DNA from: Variovorax sp. KBW07
GTDB taxonomy: Bacteria > Pseudomonadota > Gammaproteobacteria > Burkholderiales > Burkholderiaceae_C
Direction: 5' to 3'
Length of the DNA: 36,232 nucleotides
NCBI RefSeq assembly: GCF_003852515.1
Contig: NZ_QAJK01000011.1
Coordinates: forward strand, 1 to 36,232
The notes beneath the pieces are model-generated. The model was given only the letters and a program-made list of their open reading frames with translations. It did no database searches and was not told where the DNA came from. The translations under genes were made by a program, and so were the position numbers. This document shows positions 1-7,389 of the stretch, piece after piece; within the stretch, counting starts at the first letter, position 1, and every line of letters starts with the position of its first letter.

Positions 1-20
1 ACGCGCCCCGAATGAACCCG

Positions 21-50
21 CGCCCGCACCCGCACCCGCTCCCGCTCCCA
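21..50. repeat. Imperfect 6-base tandem repeat
   Basis: Five consecutive hexamers of the form CNCCCN (CGCCCG, CACCCG, CACCCG, CTCCCG, CTCCCA) lie just beyond the 3' end of the DUF3025 gene. There is no spacer structure and no clear function. Nothing else is supportable in positions 1-69. An open frame at the very start ends at TGA 13-15 and could be the tail of a plus-strand gene outside the window, but four codons are too few to say. Confidence 0.5.
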
Positions 51-69
51 AGCAACCGAACAGCCAGAG

Positions 70-810
70 CTACCGCGACAAGCCCCTGAACACATACGGA
101 TCGGCATAAAAAGACGCCGACGAATTCCCAGCGCACCAGCCAGGCACACCCATCACCGGCAGAGGCACGAAAGGCTTCACCTCAAGCCGCTCCGCATCGA
201 GACTCTCCGCAAGCAAGGCGTCGTCGAACGCCATCGGCCCCGTCGCGTCGTGCATCAGCAGCACATGCGCCGTGATCGGCTTGCGCGGCGTCACCAGCTT
301 TTCCAGCAGCGCGTGGCCGAACAACAGCAGCCGGGCTTCCGCCCACAACTCCCGCTGCGTCACGAACAGCGTGTGCCAGTCGCGCGCCACCAATGCACGC
401 CACAACGCCGGCGGTGCATCCAGCACCGCGCCGTTCTCGTCGAACAGCGTCAGCGCATCGCGCAACGGCCCGCGCACCGCCGCCACGCCCGTGCGCGCAA
501 TCTCGGCGGCCTGAAGCTCGTTCAAACGCCGCTTGGCTTGCGGAAAGGCCAGCCAGACCAGCCCATTGAAAAAGTCGTGCAGGTTGTCGCGCGTCGGCAC
601 CGTGCGGGTCTGGAAGATGTGGGCTTCGTACGCCTGGCCCGCGGGCAATGCGTCCTGGTGCACGAAGTCCGGTACCACCTCGGGCTTGATGCCTTGCAGT
701 GCCGCGGCGACCGATGCGGGCCGATGCGCGACCGCCTGCGCCACCGCTTCGCCATGGGCGCGATAGGGCACGAGCCAGGGCTGCGCCCAATCGACCGCCG
801 GCAGGGTCAA
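70..810 (-). CDS. DUF3025 domain-containing protein
   Basis: A 246-residue protein that I recognise as the DUF3025 family, found next to pyrC in many beta-proteobacteria; its biochemical role is not known. The family-like core includes a VPTRDNLHDFFNGLVWL segment around residues 71-87, followed by a Phe-Pro-Gln-Ala-Lys motif, and a C-terminal segment rich in aromatic residues. There is no signal peptide or membrane segment, so it is probably cytosolic. The start is a TTG (810-808) whose bases overlap the TGA of the upstream NYN gene (809-807), which suggests translational coupling and explains the lack of an ATG. It is the last gene of the five-gene pyrC operon. The family call is from remembered sequence style, not from a search. 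Confidence 0.85.
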   Translation of the reverse strand: MTLPAVDWAQPWLVPYRAHGEAVAQAVAHRPASVAAALQGIKPEVVPDFVHQDALPAGQAYEAHIFQTRTVPTRDNLHDFFNGLVWLAFPQAKRRLNELQAAEIARTGVAAVRGPLRDALTLFDENGAVLDAPPALWRALVARDWHTLFVTQRELWAEARLLLFGHALLEKLVTPRKPITAHVLLMHDATGPMAFDDALLAESLDAERLEVKPFVPLPVMGVPGWCAGNSSASFYADPYVFRGLSR

Positions 811-1685
811 GGCGTGGGCGCCCCCGTCCAGCGGATGCGGTCGGGGTGCTGCAGCACCACGAATTCCGCGGTGAGCTTGTCAAACAGCTTGAGCGAACTG
901 CCGTGCTTGCCCAGCAGTTTTTTCGCGCGCAGGGCCTGCGCCACGTCGTTCAGCGGCACGTCCTTGCCGCTGCGCAATGCGGGCGCGGCCTCGAGGATGA
1001 ACTCGGCCGCCTCGGACGGCGGCTGTGGCTGCGGCGCCTTGGGCGCGGCGGGTGCCTTGGCTGCTGCCGTCTTGCGCGCCGCGGTCTTCCTGGCCGGGGC
1101 CTTCTTGGCCGCCGGTTCGGCTGCCGCCACTGGCGCGGGGGCACCAGCAGCAGCCGCAACGCTCTTCGCTCGCGTGGTCTTCGCGGGTGCAGAGCGGGCC
1201 GTTGCGGTCTTCTTCGCCGACGCGGTGCGGGCCGCGGGCTTGACCCCGTGGTTCGCGCCATGGTGGGCCATGTCGATGAAGCTGTCGTACACGCCCACCG
1301 TCTCTTCGCCCGTCTTGCCTTGCTGCCCGATGCCGCAGACGCGGCAGCCTTTTTCGCGCAGCCGCACCACGAGCGGCGCGAAGTCGGAGTCGGACGACAC
1401 CAGCACCACCACGTCGGGCCGCTCGGCAATGACGAGGTCGATGGCATCAACCGCGAGCGCGATGTCGGTGCTGTTCTTGCCGGCCGAGAGGTTGACCATC
1501 GGCCGCACCGACAGCCGCTTGAACAGCGCCTGCCGGTTGACCGCCATCTCGGCGTTGCAGTACGCGCGCCGCACGTGAATGGCGCCGTAGTCGTCCATCG
1601 TGCGCTGCACGGCCTGCTCGATCACATCGGCCGACACGTTGTCGGCATCGATCAGCAACATCACGCGCAGCGTCATGGGGGTCAT
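807..1685 (-). CDS. NYN-domain ribonuclease-like protein with C-terminal LOTUS/OST-HTH domain
   Basis: A 292-residue protein with three parts. Residues 5-140 are a NYN (PIN-like) fold: acidic metal-site residues are visible in LLIDADN (10-16), [10 protein letters not shown] (71-80) and VSSDSDF (96-102). Residues 147-222 are a lysine/alanine/proline-rich linker resembling histone H1 tails, with repeated AARKTA and KAP units. Residues 223-286 form an OST-HTH/LOTUS-like winged helix, a fold that binds RNA. The expected role is RNA processing or turnover in the cytosol; the actual substrate is unknown. The start ATG at 1685 overlaps the pyrC stop (ATGA). A second in-frame ATG at 1676 is possible. 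NYN-LOTUS proteins of this kind (LabA/YaiI-like) are common, but their function in bacteria is poorly defined. Confidence 0.88.
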   Translation of the reverse strand: MTPMTLRVMLLIDADNVSADVIEQAVQRTMDDYGAIHVRRAYCNAEMAVNRQALFKRLSVRPMVNLSAGKNSTDIALAVDAIDLVIAERPDVVVLVSSDSDFAPLVVRLREKGCRVCGIGQQGKTGEETVGVYDSFIDMAHHGANHGVKPAARTASAKKTATARSAPAKTTRAKSVAAAAGAPAPVAAAEPAAKKAPARKTAARKTAAAKAPAAPKAPQPQPPSEAAEFILEAAPALRSGKDVPLNDVAQALRAKKLLGKHGSSLKLFDKLTAEFVVLQHPDRIRWTGAPTP

Positions 1686-2713
1686 GCGAGTTTCCAGTTC
1701 ATGGTTTCGCCGCCGCGCAAGGGCTTGAGCGTGGCCTCGCCGTAGGGCACGGTTTCGGGCACGGTCCAGCTTTCGCGCTTCAGCGTGATGGTGTCGGTGT
1801 GGCGCGGCAGGTCGTAGAAGTCGGGGCCGTGGAAGCTGGCAAAGCCTTCGAGCTTGTCGAGCGCGTTCACGCTGTCGAAGGCCTCTGCATACAGCTCGAT
1901 GGCGGTCAGCGCGGTGTAGCAGCCGGCGCAACCCAGCGCGTGCTCCTTCAGGTGCGCCGGGTGCGGCGCGCTGTCGGTGCCCAGGAAGAAACGGTCGCTG
2001 CCGCTGGTGGCGGCCTCGACCAGCGCCACGCGGTGCGTTTCGCGCTTGAGCACGGGCAGGCAGTAGTAGTGCGGCCGAATGCCACCGGTGAAGATGGCGT
2101 TGCGGTTGTAGAGCAGGTGGTGGGCGGTGATGGTGGCGGCGGTAAAGCGGCCGGCATCGCGCACGTAGTGCGCGCCCTCTTTGGTGGTCAGGTGCTCGAA
2201 CACCACCTTCAGCTCGGGGAAGTCGCGGCGCAGCGGAATCATCACGCGGTCGACGAACACGGCTTCGCGGTCGAACAGGTCGATGGCGGGGTCGGTCACC
2301 TCGCCGTGCACCAGCAGCAGCAGGCCGTGCTTCTGCATGGCTTCGAGCGTCTTGTAGGTGTGGCGGATGTCGGTCACGCCGGCATCGCTGTTGGTGGTGG
2401 CGCCGGCCGGGTAGAGCTTGAGCGCGCGCACGCCGGCTTCGGCGGCCAGCGCGATTTCTTCGGGCGGCAGCTTGTCGGTCAGGTAGAGCGACATCACGGG
2501 CTCGAAGGACGTGCCTTCGGGCACGGCGGCGCGGATGCGGTCGCGATACGCGATGGCCTGCGCGGCGGTGGTCACCGGGGGACGCAGGTTTGGCATGATC
2601 AGCGCGCGGCCGAATTGGCGCGCGCTGTGGGGTACGACGGCTTCGAGCGCGGCGCCATCGCGCACATGCAAATGCCAGTCGTCGGGGCGGGTGATCGTGA
2701 GGGTGTCTGTCAT
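1682..2713 (-). CDS. pyrC: Dihydroorotase, class II
   Basis: A 343-residue amidohydrolase that interconverts N-carbamoyl-aspartate and dihydroorotate in the third step of pyrimidine synthesis. The full catalytic set is visible: the HxH zinc ligands in [10 protein letters not shown] (His14, His16), the carbamylated lysine in [14 protein letters not shown] (Lys99), zinc-ligand histidines in LLLVHGEV (His136) and VFEHLTT (His174), and the catalytic aspartate in LGTDSAPH (Asp247). Length and motifs match the E. coli-type enzyme. The start overlaps the stop of the upstream sigma factor by four bases, and its own stop overlaps the NYN start, so it sits in the middle of a coupled operon. It is an unusual partner for a sigma factor, but this may only reflect shared transcription. 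Confidence 0.97.
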   Translation of the reverse strand: MTDTLTITRPDDWHLHVRDGAALEAVVPHSARQFGRALIMPNLRPPVTTAAQAIAYRDRIRAAVPEGTSFEPVMSLYLTDKLPPEEIALAAEAGVRALKLYPAGATTNSDAGVTDIRHTYKTLEAMQKHGLLLLVHGEVTDPAIDLFDREAVFVDRVMIPLRRDFPELKVVFEHLTTKEGAHYVRDAGRFTAATITAHHLLYNRNAIFTGGIRPHYYCLPVLKRETHRVALVEAATSGSDRFFLGTDSAPHPAHLKEHALGCAGCYTALTAIELYAEAFDSVNALDKLEGFASFHGPDFYDLPRHTDTITLKRESWTVPETVPYGEATLKPLRGGETMNWKLA

Positions 2714-3255
2714 GGCGGGGCAATTGTCGCATCGCCCCCCAGCAGGTATTCGCGCACCAGCGTGCGTGCGCGGTGCAGCCGGCTCTTGATGGCGCCGGCG
2801 GGCTCGCCCAGGCGCCCGGCAATTTCGGCGATGGTGAGTTCCTCGAAATCGCGCAGCAGCACCACCTCGAGGTAGTGCGCGGGCAGCGACTCCAGCGCGT
2901 GCGTCAGGTCCAGCCGCAGCGCGCCGTCGGTGCGGCTGGCCAGCTGCCGCTCGGCCACGTCGTCGTCCAGCGGCTCATGCCGGAACATCGCGCGCTGCAG
3001 CTTCAGGCATTCGCGCTTGATGACGGTGAACAGCCACGACGAAAAGGCCGCGGCAGCCTTCAGGCCCCGCACCTTGCGCACGACCACCAGCAGCGACTCC
3101 TGCACCGCGTCGTCGATGTCGCTGGCCTGGCAGTGCCGCCAGGCGTAGCGGCGCGCGTCGGTCTGGCACGCGGCCAGCAAGCCGGCAATGGCCGCGGGGT
3201 CGCCGGTCTGCGCGGCGCGAATCAGGTCGGTGCGGTCGATGACGCCGGCGGCCAT
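2710..3255 (-). CDS. ECF-like RNA polymerase sigma factor
   Basis: A 181-residue sigma-70 family protein with only regions 2 and 4, the ECF layout. Region 2 is seen around residues 47-88: a [19 protein letters not shown] segment and the region 2.3/2.4-like [15 protein letters not shown]. Region 4 occupies roughly residues 120-175, with [18 protein letters not shown] followed by the helix-turn-helix [24 protein letters not shown]. No anti-sigma gene is adjacent; the gene just upstream encodes a small membrane protein with a CxxC motif, which might act as a sensor or partner (inference only). The ATG at 3255 follows the upstream stop by two bases. The stop overlaps pyrC. It probably directs a small regulon and may drive its own operon (see the candidate promoter at 3596-3618). 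Confidence 0.9.
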   Translation of the reverse strand: MAAGVIDRTDLIRAAQTGDPAAIAGLLAACQTDARRYAWRHCQASDIDDAVQESLLVVVRKVRGLKAAAAFSSWLFTVIKRECLKLQRAMFRHEPLDDDVAERQLASRTDGALRLDLTHALESLPAHYLEVVLLRDFEELTIAEIAGRLGEPAGAIKSRLHRARTLVREYLLGGDATIAPP

Positions 3256-3257
3256 GC

Positions 3258-3491
3258 TCAACGCGCCTGCCCGCCTGGTTTGCCCGGCTTGCGCCCGACC
3301 ATGGCGCACATCGGGCAGAAACCGAACAGGCCGGTAACGGCCAGCATGGCGCCCCCGAGCCCGATGCCAACGACGACGTTGGTGGCGAGGCTGGCCGAGC
3401 CCCAGTTCATGGCCGCGAAAACCAGGCCGGCCAGGCCCATGGCGATGCGCAGCGCGCGCTCCCAGCCCGGAACATTCTTGACGTAGAACAT
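3258..3491 (-). CDS. DUF2892 / YgaP-type small inner-membrane protein
   Basis: A 77-residue protein of the DUF2892 family, the membrane half of YgaP-like proteins. It begins with the family signature KNVPGWERALRIAMG and has two hydrophobic helices, about residues 15-33 and 38-57, separated by a short polar turn. These are followed by a CPMC motif (CxxC) at the end of the second helix and a basic tail. The ATG at 3491 is chosen because a good ribosome site (AAGGA, 10 bases upstream) precedes it; a further in-frame ATG lies upstream at about 3524 without a comparable site. It is first in the operon with the sigma factor, only two bases ahead of it. The CxxC could bind metal or respond to redox, which is speculation. 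Confidence 0.85.
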   Translation of the reverse strand: MFYVKNVPGWERALRIAMGLAGLVFAAMNWGSASLATNVVVGIGLGGAMLAVTGLFGFCPMCAMVGRKPGKPGGQAR

Positions 3492-3552
3492 GGCGATTGA
3501 TTCCTTCGATCGGTTGATGTGCATGAGGAAGACCCTCGGACACCAAGAGGCG

Positions 3553-3574
3553 GCGAACCCGCCGAACGGTTCGC
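3553..3574. repeat. Perfect 7-base inverted repeat in leader
   Basis: GCGAACC (3553-3559) and GGTTCGC (3568-3574) are exact reverse complements with an 8-base loop. They lie between the protease gene and the DUF2892 gene. No T-run follows on the minus strand, so a simple terminator is not supported. It could be an RNA hairpin in the operon leader or an operator. Confidence 0.4.
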
Positions 3575-3595
3575 GGGAATCGAAGAATTTTGTGC

Positions 3596-3618
3596 GACGG
3601 CGCGAACGGGCCTGGTTC
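3596..3618 (-). promoter_or_regulatory. Candidate ECF-type promoter
   Basis: Reading the minus strand, GAACC (3618-3614) is followed by CGTC (3599-3596) with 15 bases between GAAC and CGTC. This resembles the GAAC / CGTC pattern of several ECF sigma promoters, which are often autoregulated by the sigma factor they transcribe. Position is right for the operon starting at 3491. Short motifs like this arise by chance in GC-rich DNA. Confidence 0.2.
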
Positions 3619-3622
3619 TGGC

Positions 3623-4351
3623 CTAGTTCTGGAACACCCGGCAGGTGCGCGAACTCGCCCCCTGTACCCACTTGTAGAAGTTGACCGAACTGCGCGCGCC
3701 CTTGTTCGGCGGCCACGGATCGAGGATGCGCAGCGTGGTGCCGCGCCCGCTGGGGTCGTTGTCGCCGCGAATGCCCGCGACGATGACCATGTGGCCCGGC
3801 CGACCGGCACCGTCCGCGTAGCCCTTGGCGTCCCAGAGCATGTCGAACATCAGCGGGCCGTTGTACAGCGCGGTACGCAGCGCCTTCAGCGACCACGGCG
3901 ACGGCGGGCGCACAGCAAGGCCGTGCGCGGCCGCGAAACGCTGGCCGCCTTCCATGCGCGCGTCGTGGATGTCGATGAAATCCTGCAGCCCACCATCGGC
4001 CGCGAGCAGCTCGGCCGGTGTGCGCGCCACCACCGCCTGCACGGTGCAACGCGTCATCATCGCTACGCCGGCGGCCCAGCACAGCGCGGCGGCGGGCGGC
4101 GGAATCAGCGCGACCGGGTGCAGGATGGGCGCCTCGCACTCGCCGTCGAACGCGACGTTCTGCGTGCAGGGGCCGGCCTCGCCGTCTTCCACCAGCCAGT
4201 TCGCGGCCTGCAGGCGCAGCACGGCCGCACGGGTGCGCGGGCCGTAGTCGCCATCGGTGGCAAGGCCGGGGCTGGGCCGCAGCTTGCGGTTCAGTGCCTC
4301 CTGCAACCGGCGGACATCGGCACCGCGCCATCCCTGCTTCAACGTGAACAT
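3623..4351 (-). CDS. Peptidoglycan-binding plus papain-like cysteine protease protein
   Basis: A 242-residue two-domain protein. Residues 1-55 form a PG_binding_1-type repeat (LKQGWRGADVRRLQEALN and DGDYGPRTRAAVLRLQAAN). Residues 80-215 look like a papain-fold protease of the AvrRpt2/C70 or C39-like kind: Cys91 in ALCWAAGVAMMTR, His187 in RPGHMVIVAGI, and Asp211 in RILDPWPP make a plausible catalytic triad. No signal peptide or transmembrane helix is visible, so if it acts on the cell wall it needs another export route. The start at 4351 is preferred over the ATG at 4375 because AGGAGG lies 11 bases upstream of it. It is transcribed away from the Rieske gene and toward the pyrC operon. Substrate is unknown. 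Confidence 0.8.
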   Translation of the reverse strand: MFTLKQGWRGADVRRLQEALNRKLRPSPGLATDGDYGPRTRAAVLRLQAANWLVEDGEAGPCTQNVAFDGECEAPILHPVALIPPPAAALCWAAGVAMMTRCTVQAVVARTPAELLAADGGLQDFIDIHDARMEGGQRFAAAHGLAVRPPSPWSLKALRTALYNGPLMFDMLWDAKGYADGAGRPGHMVIVAGIRGDNDPSGRGTTLRILDPWPPNKGARSSVNFYKWVQGASSRTCRVFQN

Positions 4352-4489
4352 CGGCTTGCTTCCCTCCTGGCGCATGAAACGTGGACTCTGGAATACGAGC
4401 GGTTGAATTGTGAAAAACGGCCCGTGCCACGTCTATCCGCCGGATGGCGTAGCCGGGATGGGTGTGCAAGGCACCGCGTTGCAGGGCCG

Positions 4490-4906
4490 ATGAAGCTTGG
4501 CTACGCTCTGCCACCGATGACACCACTTGCCGAACCCGACAACGCCACAAAAGCGGACCCCGCTGCGCCCCGACTGATTTCCGCAGCCCTCGACGAAGGC
4601 GGCCTGGCCGCCACCTTCACCGCGCCGGACGGCGTGCCGGCCTTCGCGGTGCGCTGGCACGGCGCCGTGTACGGCTACCTGAACCAATGCCCCCACGCGG
4701 GTGGCCCGCTCGACTTCGAGGGCCAGGTGCTCGAAAGATCGGGCCGCTTTCTCATGTGCGCGCGGCACGGCGCGATCTTCGAGCCCGACACCGGCAAGTG
4801 CGTCGGCGGCCCCTGCCGCGGTGCGCGCCTGACGCCGCTGGCCGTGCACGAAACAACCGATGGCAGCGTGTGGCTGAGCGAACCCGCAAGCGCGCGCGCC
4901 CGATGA
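4490..4906 (+). CDS. Rieske [2Fe-2S] domain protein
   Basis: A 138-residue single-domain Rieske protein. The two cluster-binding boxes are intact: CPHAGG (Cys-x-His) near residues 64-69 and CARHGA (Cys-x-x-His) about 20 residues later, supplying two cysteines and two histidines. Such stand-alone proteins act as ferredoxin-like electron carriers or as small subunits of oxygenases and nitrite reductases; the partner is not evident here. Two starts are possible, ATG 4490 or ATG 4517; neither has a strong ribosome site. The stop overlaps the ATG at 4903, which is an alternative start of the next gene, so the two may be co-transcribed. It diverges from the protease gene across 4352-4489, where I see no confident promoter. 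Confidence 0.85.
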   Translation: MKLGYALPPMTPLAEPDNATKADPAAPRLISAALDEGGLAATFTAPDGVPAFAVRWHGAVYGYLNQCPHAGGPLDFEGQVLERSGRFLMCARHGAIFEPDTGKCVGGPCRGARLTPLAVHETTDGSVWLSEPASARAR

Positions 4907-4938
4907 CAACGACAACCCCTTCCAAGAGAAACATCGCC

Positions 4939-5529
4939 ATGCGCCACGCCCGCCCTCACATCCTCCCGGCTGCGGCCCTCGCGCTCGCCGGCCTCGGCCT
5001 TCTTGCGGGCTGCACCGCCATGCAACCCGCCACCACCACCGGCGGCAAGGCGCCCACGGGCCTGAAGGTCACCTCCAGTGCCTTTGCCGACAACACGCCC
5101 ATTCCGGCCGAGCATGCCGGCGTGGGCGATTGCGGCGGCAAGAACATCTCGATGCCGGTGGCCTGGCACAACCTGCCGGCCAAGGCGAAGTCGGTGGCCG
5201 TGCTGCTGTCCGACCCCGATGGCGCGGCCGGCCTGGGCGTGTCGCACTGGGTGGCCTACAACATCGCGGCCGAGCGCGGCCAGCTCAAGGCGGGCGAAGC
5301 GCAACCGGGCGCTGACTTCACCCTCGGCCCGAACGTCGCCGGCGCCGCCGCCTACCGCGGCATGTGCCCACCGGTGGGCGACCATCCGCACCACTACGTG
5401 CTGACGGTGGTCGCGTCCGACCTCGCACCGGGCGCGCTGCCGGCCGGCCTGTCGCGCGACGCGCTGCTGGCCGCGCTCAAGGGCCATGCACTGGGCGGGC
5501 AGAGCGTGGTGGGTCTTTACAGCCGCTGA
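4939..5529 (+). CDS. YbhB/YbcL-family (PEBP-like) lipoprotein
   Basis: A 196-residue protein of the phosphatidylethanolamine-binding / Raf-kinase-inhibitor-like family. The N-terminus is a lipoprotein signal: a hydrophobic stretch followed by the lipobox LLAGC with Cys25 as the predicted lipid-attached residue. The family core is clear: LKVTSSAFADNTPIP, the DPDGAAG loop, the SHWVAYNI motif with the conserved His-Trp, and CPPVGDHPHHYVLTVVA, which lines the ligand pocket. Bacterial members are periplasmic or membrane-anchored and of uncertain ligand. The start at 4939 is chosen because it gives a normal signal peptide; the ATG at 4903, overlapping the Rieske stop, would add twelve polar residues. 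Confidence 0.88.
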   Translation: MRHARPHILPAAALALAGLGLLAGCTAMQPATTTGGKAPTGLKVTSSAFADNTPIPAEHAGVGDCGGKNISMPVAWHNLPAKAKSVAVLLSDPDGAAGLGVSHWVAYNIAAERGQLKAGEAQPGADFTLGPNVAGAAAYRGMCPPVGDHPHHYVLTVVASDLAPGALPAGLSRDALLAALKGHALGGQSVVGLYSR

Positions 5530-5571
5530 TGTGGCGCGGCAACGCATCGGTCGTTTACGTTGTGAGTGACT

Positions 5572-5592
5572 GTTAATACCAGTTAATAATTA
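5572..5592 (+). promoter_or_regulatory. AT-rich promoter-like patch upstream of GGDEF gene
   Basis: Within an otherwise GC-rich gap (5530-5656) there is a short AT-rich patch in which GTTAATA occurs twice (5572-5578 and 5582-5588), ending in AATAAT, close to a -10 box. A TTGTGA at 5560-5565 is a weak -35 candidate at a slightly long spacing of 19 bases. It is the only promoter-like sequence before the GGDEF gene. Confidence 0.35.
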
Positions 5593-5656
5593 AGACTCCA
5601 GTTTGCAGGCGTCCACCCGCCGTGGCCGCCGCCGCTTTTCTCCGAAAGCCCGCCCG

Positions 5657-7144
5657 ATGGTCCTGTCCGCCCCCGCGTCCGACATTTCCCCGTCCACCGA
5701 CCTCGATGCCATGTTCGACCTGGCACCGGTGTCCCTCTGGCTCGAGGACTACGGCGAACTGCGGCGCATGCTCGACGGCTGGCGCGCGCAGGGCGTGACC
5801 GACCTGGTCGCCTTCCTGGCCGAAGACCCGCAGCGCGTGCGCGACTGCATGGCCTCGCTCAAGGTGCTGCGCGTCAACCAGCACACGCTCAAGCTGTTTG
5901 CCGCCGACAGCCAGGAGGCGCTGCTGGGCGCACTGGGCAGCGTGTTCCGCGGCGACATGTCGGCCACCGTGGTGCACGAGCTCAACCAGCTGTGGCGCGG
6001 CCAGCTCACCTTCGAGAGCGAGACCGTCAACTACGCGCTCGACGGCCGGCGGCTCGACGTGCGCGTGCGGGCCCGCGTGCTGCCCGGCCACGAAGCCACC
6101 TGGGACCGCGTGCTGGTGTCGCTCGACGACGTCACCGAGCGCGTGGCCGCGCAACGCCGGCGCGACGAAAGCGAGCAGTACGCGCGCAGCCTGTTCGACC
6201 GCTCGCCCGTCTCGCTGTGGGTGGAAGACTTCAGCGCCGTGCGCAACCTGCTGCAGAGCATCCGCACGCGCGGCATTACCGACTTCGCCACCTTCATCAA
6301 GGTGCACCCGGAGTTCGTCACGCGCTGCATGCAGGAGATTCGCGTGATCGACGTGAACCACGAAACCCTGCGCATGTTCGGCGCGCCCGACCTGCAGACG
6401 CTGCTGGGCAACATCCAGCTCGTCTTCCGCGACGAGATGCGCGAGTCGTTCGCCGAGCAACTGCAAGACCTGTGGAACGGCAAGACCGTGCAGCAGCGCG
6501 AGGTGCTCAACTACGCGCTGTCGGGCGAGGTGCTCAACATCCACATGCAGTTCGCGGTGCAGGAAGACCGGCTCGACACGTGGGACCTGGTGCTGGTGTC
6601 GCTGGTCGACATCACGGCGCGCAAGAAGGCCGAGGCGTACCTCGAATACCTGGGCAAGCACGACGTGCTCACGCAGCTGTGCAACCGCACCTACTACACC
6701 GAGGAGCTCAACCGGCTGTCGCGCAAGGGACCGTGGCCGGTGTCGATCGTGGCCATCGACCTCAACGGCCTGAAGCAGCTCAACGACCAGGAAGGCCACG
6801 CCGCCGGCGACTCGTTGCTGCGCCGCATGGGCGAGGTGCTCGACAAGGCGGTCGCGCCGCCGGCCTGGCCCGCGCGCATCGGCGGCGACGAGTTCGCGGT
6901 GCTGCTGCCCATGACCGACGAGCGTGGCGCCGAGGCCATGCGCGAGCGCATCCTGACGCTGCTGGAAATGAACAACCAGTTCCACGCGGGCCAGAGCGGC
7001 CACGCGCTGAGCCTGGCCATCGGGCTGGCGACCTGCCACGCGGGCGAGCCGCTTGAAGCGGCGCTGCAGCGGGCCGACCGGGCCATGTACGTGGACAAGG
7101 CGAGCCACTACAAGACCACGAACCGGGAGCGCCGGCTCGGCTGA
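5657..7144 (+). CDS. Diguanylate cyclase with two tandem PAS-like sensor domains
   Basis: A 495-residue cytosolic signalling protein. Two homologous PAS-like modules of about 150 residues occupy roughly residues 15-170 and 175-325; each begins with a similar (L/R)(A/S)PVSLW(L/V)ED segment and ends with a VLVSL(D/V)D(V/I)T motif, so they look like an internal duplication. A GGDEF domain follows from about residue 340. The catalytic signature RIGGDEFAVL is intact (GGDEF at 409-413), predicting synthesis of cyclic di-GMP from GTP. The usual RxxD product-inhibition site just before it is replaced by Ala-Pro-Pro-Ala, so feedback inhibition is probably absent. No membrane segment is visible. ATG 5657 is chosen; an upstream in-frame TTG at 5603 would add 18 basic residues. 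Confidence 0.92.
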   Translation: MVLSAPASDISPSTDLDAMFDLAPVSLWLEDYGELRRMLDGWRAQGVTDLVAFLAEDPQRVRDCMASLKVLRVNQHTLKLFAADSQEALLGALGSVFRGDMSATVVHELNQLWRGQLTFESETVNYALDGRRLDVRVRARVLPGHEATWDRVLVSLDDVTERVAAQRRRDESEQYARSLFDRSPVSLWVEDFSAVRNLLQSIRTRGITDFATFIKVHPEFVTRCMQEIRVIDVNHETLRMFGAPDLQTLLGNIQLVFRDEMRESFAEQLQDLWNGKTVQQREVLNYALSGEVLNIHMQFAVQEDRLDTWDLVLVSLVDITARKKAEAYLEYLGKHDVLTQLCNRTYYTEELNRLSRKGPWPVSIVAIDLNGLKQLNDQEGHAAGDSLLRRMGEVLDKAVAPPAWPARIGGDEFAVLLPMTDERGAEAMRERILTLLEMNNQFHAGQSGHALSLAIGLATCHAGEPLEAALQRADRAMYVDKASHYKTTNRERRLG

Positions 7145-7150
7145 GCCGGC
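7131..7150 (+). terminator. Hairpin over the GGDEF stop codon
   Basis: GCCGGCTC (7131-7138) and GAGCCGGC (7143-7150) are an exact 8-base inverted repeat with a 4-base loop that contains most of the TGA stop. The following stretch is T-rich (CTTTCGGCCTTGTCTTTCTCC) but has no clean T-run. A weak intrinsic terminator is plausible. Confidence 0.5.
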
Positions 7151-7389
7151 TCCGCCTTTCGGCCTTGTCTTTCTCCAGCCGGCTGGATACGATCCCGCCC
7201 GCTGTATCAACATGTAGCACGGTCGTCGTTCATTCGACACACCGTCGATTCCGGGCATCTGAGGGGATGCGCGGGATCTGCTGTTTCCCGCACCACCCAC
7301 CGCGTGCGGGCATGTCGATGCGGCACGGGAGGAGGTTGGTCAGTGGCCGGCTTCCGGGAACTGACCGATCTTGCAAAGGTAGACAACAA
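7145..7389 (+). other. 245-base gap with no gene recognised
   Basis: Between the GGDEF gene and the poly-glycine lipoprotein gene I see only the tail of the 7131-7150 hairpin and no confident promoter or small gene. An open frame runs from 7165 into the lipoprotein gene, but its translation does not look like protein and it would spoil the lipoprotein signal peptide. Confidence 0.5.

Noticed and set aside
21-50. CRISPR-like repeats
   Set aside because: Six-base units with no spacers, and no cas genes anywhere in the window.
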